A DNA stretch of 64,000 bases from Pseudomonas cremoris. Lineage in GTDB: Bacteria; Pseudomonadota; Gammaproteobacteria; Pseudomonadales; Pseudomonadaceae. The stretch lies in contig NZ_JAAXCY010000006.1 in NCBI RefSeq assembly GCF_014230465.1, positions 186,001 through 250,000 on the forward strand. The letters run 5' to 3'. Position 1 is the first letter of the stretch, and each line of letters starts with the position of its first letter. A program made the translations under genes and the position numbers. A model generated the notes under the pieces. That model made no database searches, was not told where the DNA came from, and saw nothing but the letters and a program-made list of their open reading frames with translations. Shown here piece after piece: positions 59,009 to 64,000 of the stretch.

Positions 59009-59698
59009 TCAGCCCTTGGTGGAGAATCTGTAGCCAGTACCGCGCACGGTTTGTACCAGATTCTCGTAGGCATCGCCCAAGGCTTTGCGCAGGCGACGGA
59101 TATGCACATCCACGGTGCGTTCTTCTACGTACACGTTGCCGCCCCAGACCTGGTCCAACAACTGCCCACGGGTGTAGGCGCGTTCCTGGTGGGTCATGAA
59201 AAATTGCAGCAGGCGGTATTCGGTAGGGCCCATTTCGGCGGGCTTACCGTCGATGGTCACGCGGTGGCTGATGGGATCGAGCAGCAGGCCGCCGACTTCA
59301 ATCGGCGCTTCGCCATCGGTAGGGCCGGCGCGGCGCAAGACGGCTTTCAGGCGGGCCACCAGTTCCCGCGGGGAAAACGGCTTGGTGATGTAGTCGTCGG
59401 CGCCTACTTCCAGGCCCTGGATCTTGTTGTCCTCTTCGCCCTTGGCGGTAAGCATGATGATCGGGATATCCCCGGTCAGTTCGTCACGCTTGAGACGGCG
59501 GGCCAATTCGATACCGGAGGTACCGGGCAGCATCCAGTCCAGCAGGATCAGGTCCGGTTTACGGTCGACGATAATGGCATGGGCCTGCTGGGAGTTTTCC
59601 GCCTCCAGGCAGTCATAGCCGGCCATTTCCAACGCGACGGCGATCATCTCGCGAATGGGCGCTTCGTCGTCAACGATCAGAATGCTCCTGCCAACCAT
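59009..59698 (-). CDS. phoB: Phosphate-regulon response regulator PhoB
   Basis: 229 residues: receiver (about 1-120) with acidic DD (10-11), Asp54 in [11 protein letters not shown] and Lys in [11 protein letters not shown]; OmpR-type winged helix (about 130-228; [44 protein letters not shown]). It binds Pho boxes when phosphorylated; boxes occur upstream of itself, pstS and pstC in this window, giving positive autoregulation. Confidence 0.96.
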   Translation of the reverse strand: MVGRSILIVDDEAPIREMIAVALEMAGYDCLEAENSQQAHAIIVDRKPDLILLDWMLPGTSGIELARRLKRDELTGDIPIIMLTAKGEEDNKIQGLEVGADDYITKPFSPRELVARLKAVLRRAGPTDGEAPIEVGGLLLDPISHRVTIDGKPAEMGPTEYRLLQFFMTHQERAYTRGQLLDQVWGGNVYVEERTVDVHIRRLRKALGDAYENLVQTVRGTGYRFSTKG

Positions 59699-59710
59699 GC
59701 CTAAATCCTC

Positions 59711-59769
59711 TTGTCATTTAACTGTCTTGCGCCGCATTAGATAACGGAATTATTGCAGTCGTGTGACAG
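59711..59769. promoter_or_regulatory. Two Pho boxes upstream of phoB, in opposite orientations
   Basis: A minus-strand box CTGTCAC-ACGA-CTGCAAT (59769-59752) sits before a possible -10 (TATCTA) facing phoB. A second, plus-oriented box TTGTCAT-TTAA-CTGTCTT (59711-59728) lies nearer the phoB start, inside its leader, pointing at the divergent gene. Confidence 0.62.
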
Positions 59770-59851
59770 TAATTTAGTCGCTTAGGCAATTCACGCCTCT
59801 GTGGACTACGCTTTGGGTCCGAATCCTTACAACCAAAAAAGGAAGGTTCCG

Positions 59852-60229
59852 ATGACTTACTTCACTGTTTCCTGGAAAGCCCTGCTGGTCACGGCGGCGT
59901 TGACGCTGCCGACCCTGGCGTTCGCGGCGGAGCCCGCCATGACGCAAGACGGGATCTTGGTGGATCACAAGGGCCTGACCCTCTACACCTTCGACAAGGA
60001 CGCCGACGGCAAGTCTGTGTGCAAGGACCAGTGCGCGACCAACTGGCCGCCGCTGAAGGCTGAGTCTACCGACAAACCTGCGGGCGACTGGACCGTCATC
60101 ACCCGCGATGACCAGACCAGCCAATGGGCCTACAAAGGCAAGCCGGTGTACACCTACAAGGATGACAAGAAGGCCGGGGACAAGACGGGTGATGGCAAGG
60201 GTGGGGCGTGGCACGTCATCAAACCTTGA
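59852..60229 (+). CDS. COG4315-type secreted protein with Y-x-(F/Y)-x-x-D repeats
   Basis: 125 residues from ATG 59852 (AAGGAAGG upstream); signal peptide about 1-26 (LLVTAALTLPTLAFA). The mature part carries two copies of the secreted lipoprotein-like motif: LTLYTFDKDADGKSVCKDQC and YKGKPVYTYKDDKK, with the N-W-P-P segment between. No lipobox Cys follows the signal, so it is probably soluble periplasmic. Function unknown. Divergent from phoB across a region holding Pho boxes, so phosphate control is possible. Confidence 0.85.
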   Translation: MTYFTVSWKALLVTAALTLPTLAFAAEPAMTQDGILVDHKGLTLYTFDKDADGKSVCKDQCATNWPPLKAESTDKPAGDWTVITRDDQTSQWAYKGKPVYTYKDDKKAGDKTGDGKGGAWHVIKP

Positions 60230-60248
60230 GTCCGAGGCGCCGCTGAGA

Positions 60249-60317
60249 CCTTCGCGAGCAAGCCCGCTCCCACAGGGGTACGCATTCCAAATGTGGGAGC
60301 GGGCTTGCTCGCGAAGG
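60249..60317. repeat. REP pair in reversed order
   Basis: Here the 'tcgcgagcaagcccgctcccaca' arm (60249-60274) comes first and its complement (60292-60317) second, the opposite order to the other five pairs. Spacer is 17 bp. It lies between the COG4315 gene and ubiA. Confidence 0.88.
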
Positions 60318-60340
60318 CGTCAGTCCATACACCACAAACC

Positions 60341-61231
60341 TCAGCGCAACGCGTAATCCAACACAATCCCCACAAAAATCGCCAACCCCGCCCAGTGGTT
60401 ATGCAGGAACGCCTTGAAGCACTTCATTCGGTCCTTGTCCCGCGTATACCAGAACTCCCAGGCAAAACACCCCGCAGCCGCCAACAGCCCCAAGTGGAAC
60501 CAGCCACCGAGCTCAAACCGCGACCCCGCCAGCAACAGGCACACCAGCGATAGCCCTTGCAGGGTCAGGATGATCACGCGGTCCGCATCGCCAAACAGAA
60601 TGGCGGTGGACTTCACGCCGATCTTCAAGTCGTCGTCACGGTCGGTCATGGCGTAATAGGTGTCATACCCCACCGTCCACAACAAGTTGGCGATATACAG
60701 CAGCCACGCAGCGGCGGGCAGGCTGCCGGTCTCGGCGGTGAACGCCATCGGCATGCCCCAGGAAAACGCCGCGCCCAGCACCACCTGCGGGTAATAGGTG
60801 TAGCGCTTCATGAACGGGTAGCTCGCCGCCAGCGCCAAACCGCCCAGGGATAGCAGGATGGTGGTCGCGTTGGTCAGCAGCACCAGCAGGAAGCTGATGC
60901 CCATCAGCACCGCAAAAAACACCAGCGCTTCTTTCGAACTGATCTTGCCGCTCACCAAGGGGCGTTGCTCCGTGCGCTTCACATGGCCGTCGACCTTGCG
61001 GTCGGCCCAGTCATTGATCACGCAGCCGCCGGCACGGGTCAGCACCACGCCGAGCACGAAAATCAGGATGTTGATGAGTGAGGGCGAGCCCTTGCCAGCA
61101 ATCCACAACGCCCAGAGCGTCGGCCACAGCAGCAGGTAGATGCCGATGGGTTTGTCCATGCGCGTCAACTGAATGAAATCCCAGGCCCTGGGGTTCAGGC
61201 GGTTCAAGGACTTGAGCAGACGTTGATACAT
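60341..61231 (-). CDS. ubiA: 4-hydroxybenzoate polyprenyltransferase UbiA
   Basis: 296 residues from ATG 61231 (GGAG 8 nt upstream). Eight or nine membrane helices and both Asp-rich motifs: [22 protein letters not shown] and the second [21 protein letters not shown]. It attaches the polyprenyl tail to 4-hydroxybenzoate in ubiquinone synthesis at the inner membrane. The start overlaps the ubiC stop by one base (TGATG), so the pair is translationally coupled. Confidence 0.95.
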   Translation of the reverse strand: MYQRLLKSLNRLNPRAWDFIQLTRMDKPIGIYLLLWPTLWALWIAGKGSPSLINILIFVLGVVLTRAGGCVINDWADRKVDGHVKRTEQRPLVSGKISSKEALVFFAVLMGISFLLVLLTNATTILLSLGGLALAASYPFMKRYTYYPQVVLGAAFSWGMPMAFTAETGSLPAAAWLLYIANLLWTVGYDTYYAMTDRDDDLKIGVKSTAILFGDADRVIILTLQGLSLVCLLLAGSRFELGGWFHLGLLAAAGCFAWEFWYTRDKDRMKCFKAFLHNHWAGLAIFVGIVLDYALR

Positions 61232-61794
61232 CAGCAGTTCTCCGGGTGGCCGTGCAGCGCGTGCCAAAAGCTTGGCAGGAAGATCTCCGCGACCAGCACG
61301 CTCAGCGCACCGCGATCGAAGCGCGAGCGACGGCCCCACAGCCCGTCGGCCTGGTCCGCCGTGGGCAACCACTGTCGCGGGTAATGGCACACTTCGATTG
61401 CCTGGCGGGTGAATGCCTGGTCACAGAACAGCAACTCCCCCAAGGAGCGGCTGCCCAGCTCATCCATGTGCAAGCCGTCGCCCTGCAACGCACTGCGGGA
61501 CGCCACGCTGCGGGCAAACACCCACGGCTGGCCATGCCCGCGCAAATACACCTCGCGTACCCAGCCGACAGTGGCTGGTGCCAGGTTCAGGGCGGCGCAT
61601 TCGTCGTCTCGCAGCGGCTGCCAACCTTCAAACAGCGGCGTCACGCTGAAACCGTCGTTGGACAGCCAGGTCAGCCGCCGCGTCAACGAGTCTTCGTTGA
61701 ACAGCCAATTGAGGGTCAGAGGCGCGGGCGCGGGGGCCAGAAGGCTCTGGGTCAGCCATTGGCAAGCAGCGGGAAGGGCGGTTGAGTGCGGCAC
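61231..61794 (-). CDS. ubiC: Chorismate pyruvate-lyase UbiC
   Basis: 187 residues, normal for UbiC. Key features: [42 protein letters not shown] (Arg for chorismate) and [19 protein letters not shown], with [23 protein letters not shown] near the end. It releases pyruvate from chorismate to give 4-hydroxybenzoate, the first committed step before UbiA. Divergent from rubredoxin across about 198 bp. Confidence 0.93.
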   Translation of the reverse strand: MPHSTALPAACQWLTQSLLAPAPAPLTLNWLFNEDSLTRRLTWLSNDGFSVTPLFEGWQPLRDDECAALNLAPATVGWVREVYLRGHGQPWVFARSVASRSALQGDGLHMDELGSRSLGELLFCDQAFTRQAIEVCHYPRQWLPTADQADGLWGRRSRFDRGALSVLVAEIFLPSFWHALHGHPENC

Positions 61795-61992
61795 AGTGAG
61801 TCAATATTGGCAGCAAAAGAGGCGGCGAGCTTACCATGACGCCCCGGACTTTTGCCGCGGGGACCCGGCCGTTTGCGTCGATCGTGCTTGCATCTGCACG
61901 CCCCGATCAGTACAAAACGCCCTGAGCCGAACGGCAACGCTGGATCTATCGACTGTCGGCCAAGATGCCTGGACTCCCTGAGGAAGCAAGTA

Positions 61993-62160
61993 ATGAAGAA
62001 GTGGCAATGTGTAGTCTGCGGCTTGATCTATGACGAAAAAGACGGCTGGCCGGATGACGGAATCGCTCCAGGCACCCTGTGGCAAGACGTTCCCGAAGAC
62101 TGGCTGTGCCCGGACTGCGGCGTGGGCAAGATGGATTTCGAAATGATCGAAATCGGCTGA
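61993..62160 (+). CDS. rubA: Rubredoxin
   Basis: 55 residues with the two Fe-binding CxxC pairs, [18 protein letters not shown] and [21 protein letters not shown] precedes ATG 61993; the longer upstream frame is not part of the protein. It carries electrons from the adjacent rubredoxin reductase, in Pseudomonas to alkane hydroxylase-type partners or oxidative-stress enzymes. P. aeruginosa has two rubredoxins here (from memory); only one is present in this window. Confidence 0.95.
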   Translation: MKKWQCVVCGLIYDEKDGWPDDGIAPGTLWQDVPEDWLCPDCGVGKMDFEMIEIG

Positions 62161-62197
62161 TCTGAATTTTTAAGAAACGTACTACAAGGAGAAAGGA

Positions 62198-63346
62198 ATG
62201 AACGCACCTGTCGTGATCATCGGCACAGGACTGGCCGGTTACAACGTAGCCCGGGAGTTTCGCAAGCTCGACAGTGAGACCCCATTGCTGCTGATCACCG
62301 CGGATGACGGGCGCTCCTACTCCAAGCCCATGCTCTCCACCGGCTTTGGCAAAAACAAGGAAGCCGATGGCCTGAGCATGGCTGAACCCGGTGCCATGGC
62401 CGAGCAACTCAAGGCTGAGGTGCGTACCCACACCCGCGTCAGTGGCATCGACCCTGGCCACAAGCGCCTGTGGATTGGCGAGGAGGCCGTGGCCTACCGC
62501 GACCTGATCCTGGCGTGGGGTGCCGAGACCGTGCGCGTACCGGTGGAAGGTGATGCGGCAGAGCTGATTTTCCCGATTAACGACCTCGAAGACTACGCGC
62601 GCTTTCGCGCTTCCGCAGCGGGTAAGCGCCGCGTGCTGTTGCTCGGCGCGGGTCTGATCGGCTGCGAATTTGCCAACGACCTGATCCTTGGCGGCTATGA
62701 AATCGACTTGGTGGCGCCGTGCGAGCAAGTCATGCCGACCCTGCTGCATCCGGCGGCGGCTGCTGCGGTCCAGGCTGGCCTGGAAGGCCTGGGCGTGCGC
62801 TTCCACTTGGGCCCGGTGCTCAATCGCCTGCAACGTACCGCCGATGGCCTGGAAGCGCAGTTGTCGGACGGTGAAGTGATCCACTGCGACCTGGTGGTCT
62901 CGGCCATCGGTCTGCGCCCACGGGTTGACCTGGCTGCCGCCGCTGGCCTGCAGACCAACCGTGGCGTCACCGTGGACCGCCACCTCAAGACGTCCCACGC
63001 CAATATCTACGCCCTGGGCGACTGCGCCGAGGTCGACGGCCTGAACCTGCTGTATGTGATGCCGCTGATGAGCTGCGCCCGCGCCTTGGCCCAGACCCTG
63101 GCCGGCAACGCCACGGCTGTCAGCTACGGCCCGATGCCGGTCACCGTGAAAACCCCGATTTGCCCACTGGTCGTCTCGCCACCCCCACGGGGTACAGAAG
63201 GCGTGTGGAGCGTCGACGGTCAAGGCGCCGACATCAAGGCCCTGTGCCGCGACGCCAGCGGTCGCCTGCTGGGCTACGCGTTGACCGGCACTGCAGTGAT
63301 GGAAAAACTGGCCCTCAACAAAGAACTTCCGCCGCTGCTGGCGTAA
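62198..63346 (+). CDS. NAD(P)/FAD-dependent rubredoxin reductase
   Basis: 382 residues. N-terminal FAD site [21 protein letters not shown], the NADH site [21 protein letters not shown] (about 146-166), [21 protein letters not shown], and the second FAD motif [15 protein letters not shown]. It transfers electrons from NADH to rubredoxin; homologs are called AlkT/RubB. A Shine-Dalgarno (AAGGAG) lies before ATG 62198, 37 bp after rubA, so the two genes form one operon. Confidence 0.92.
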   Translation: MNAPVVIIGTGLAGYNVAREFRKLDSETPLLLITADDGRSYSKPMLSTGFGKNKEADGLSMAEPGAMAEQLKAEVRTHTRVSGIDPGHKRLWIGEEAVAYRDLILAWGAETVRVPVEGDAAELIFPINDLEDYARFRASAAGKRRVLLLGAGLIGCEFANDLILGGYEIDLVAPCEQVMPTLLHPAAAAAVQAGLEGLGVRFHLGPVLNRLQRTADGLEAQLSDGEVIHCDLVVSAIGLRPRVDLAAAAGLQTNRGVTVDRHLKTSHANIYALGDCAEVDGLNLLYVMPLMSCARALAQTLAGNATAVSYGPMPVTVKTPICPLVVSPPPRGTEGVWSVDGQGADIKALCRDASGRLLGYALTGTAVMEKLALNKELPPLLA

Positions 63347-63537
63347 ATACCGGTCGTTCTGTCGGAATAAGCACGTTTTTGCCTCCAGAAAGGTCGCCGC
63401 GAGACTGGCGCAGCGCCTGAGGGCATGCCATCCTCACTCCCGTCTGCCGCAGAGTAGAGCCTGCGGCGCCTTGGGCGCTGCTCCGTAAGAGAGCAGCACG
63501 GACATAACAACAAAAAACCGTCAAAGAGGCTTCACTC

Positions 63538-63813
63538 ATGCGTAAACCAGAACTCGCAGCCGCCATCGCTGAAAAAGCGGATCTCACCAAAGAACAGGCA
63601 AACCGCGTCCTTAACGCCGTTCTCGAAGAAATCACCGGCGCCCTGCACCGCAAGGACAGCGTCACCCTGGTTGGCTTCGGCACCTTCCTGCAGCGCCACC
63701 GTGGCGCCCGCACCGGCAAAAACCCGCAAACCGGCGAACCGGTGAAAATCAAGGCAAGCAACACCGTTGCTTTCAAGCCGGGCAAATCGTTGAAAGATAC
63801 TGTTAACGAGTAA
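63538..63813 (+). CDS. HU-family DNA-binding protein
   Basis: 91 residues with the whole HU fold: MRKPELAAAIAEKADLTKEQ, the FGTFLQRHRGARTGKNPQTGEPVKIKASNTVAFKPG beta-arm region and KSLKDTVNE tail. It has the HU signature GFGTF...R.ARxGxNPQTG. It bends and compacts chromosomal DNA as a dimer. Pseudomonas has several HU/IHF-like genes; this one matches the copy next to rubredoxin (PA5348-like), so the symbol is left blank. Confidence 0.94.
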   Translation: MRKPELAAAIAEKADLTKEQANRVLNAVLEEITGALHRKDSVTLVGFGTFLQRHRGARTGKNPQTGEPVKIKASNTVAFKPGKSLKDTVNE

Positions 63814-63854
63814 CCGGTAGTACCGTCCCGAAAGGGCTCGGGGCGGTAGAAAAG

Positions 63855-63889
63855 ATGGGCACGCCAACTGGGTTGGGTGCCCATTTTTT
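63855..63889 (+). terminator. Terminator of the HU gene
   Basis: ATGGGCAC / GTGCCCAT 8-bp stem with a 14-nt interior and a T-run at 63884-63889, 41 bp past the stop. Confidence 0.85.
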
Positions 63890-63911
63890 GTGGGGCCAAA
63901 ATCGTCTCGGC

Positions 63912-63998
63912 CTAGGTCATTGGGCGGCTATTGGGGGCGCAAGGTTTAAGTAACATGCCGCTATAAGCGTCAAACGCCAGCCGATCTTCCGCCAATGC
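63912..63998 (-). CDS. C-terminal end of a gene cut by the right edge
   Basis: A minus-strand frame without stops encodes about 28 residues (ALAEDRLAFDAYSGMLLKP, then CAPNSRPMT) ending at a TAG complemented at 63912-63914. The acidic/hydrophobic mix looks coding. Product not recognised. It would converge on the HU gene across the terminator. Confidence 0.4.
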   Translation of the reverse strand, partial: ALAEDRLAFDAYSGMLLKPCAPNSRPMT

Positions 63999-64000
63999 GC

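Noticed and set aside
1..64000. CRISPR array, prophage, IS element, integron or tRNA gene
   Set aside because: No direct-repeat array, transposase, integrase or cloverleaf was seen; the only dispersed repeats are REP pairs.

Overview
The window reads as chromosome from a fluorescent Pseudomonas (P. fluorescens group). Three things point there: high GC with typical Pseudomonas codon use; six copies of the palindromic 'gtgggagcgggcttgctcgcga' REP family, paired as REPIN-like units; and a gene order that, from memory, follows the P. aeruginosa PA5516-PA5518, PA5443-PA5435, PA5429-PA5425 and PA5369-PA5348 regions. I see no tRNA, rRNA, CRISPR array, IS element or prophage.

Layout. 1-16.5 kb is core: pdxY, a thioesterase, a CPA2-type antiporter, SMI1/KNR4 and Tim44-domain proteins, uvrD, a PAS-GGDEF-EAL protein, an RpiR regulator with a 19-bp palindromic operator, a LysR regulator, and the two-subunit pyruvate carboxylase. 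16.5-35 kb is the accessory half. On the minus strand lie paiB, two GNAT acetyltransferases, a 1496-aa dermonecrotic-toxin-like (DUF6543-like) protein, an autotransporter beta-barrel and a detached passenger-like beta-helix protein. A MocR regulator diverges from paiB. An acetylpolyamine amidohydrolase, a polyamine-binding protein and an AraC regulator follow, then a second 1553-aa toxin-like paralog. 35-46 kb holds an asparagine/aspartate catabolic block (ansA, AGCS carrier, aspA, HypT-like LysR), purEK, small stress and metabolic genes and an MFS transporter. 46-60 kb is the phosphate regulon (pstSCAB-phoU, phoRB) with Pho boxes. An HigBA-type toxin-antitoxin pair interrupts it between a response regulator and an M23 peptidase. 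60-64 kb carries ubiC-ubiA, rubredoxin and its reductase, and an HU gene.

The most unusual signal is in the 17-23.4 kb block. Three consecutive minus-strand genes (giant toxin-like protein, autotransporter barrel, passenger-like protein) each have a 9-10 bp hairpin that swallows the Shine-Dalgarno sequence. For the last two genes the element is clearly related in sequence. This suggests a translationally gated secretion or toxin module with a permuted 'barrel first, passenger second' autotransporter. Other signals worth a look are a cluster of DnaA-box-like 9-mers in the MocR linker, a strong terminator inside the apparent purE leader, an AlgU-type promoter with an immediate 12-bp hairpin before a GlsB/YeaQ gene, and REPIN insertions, one of them inside the pst operon.
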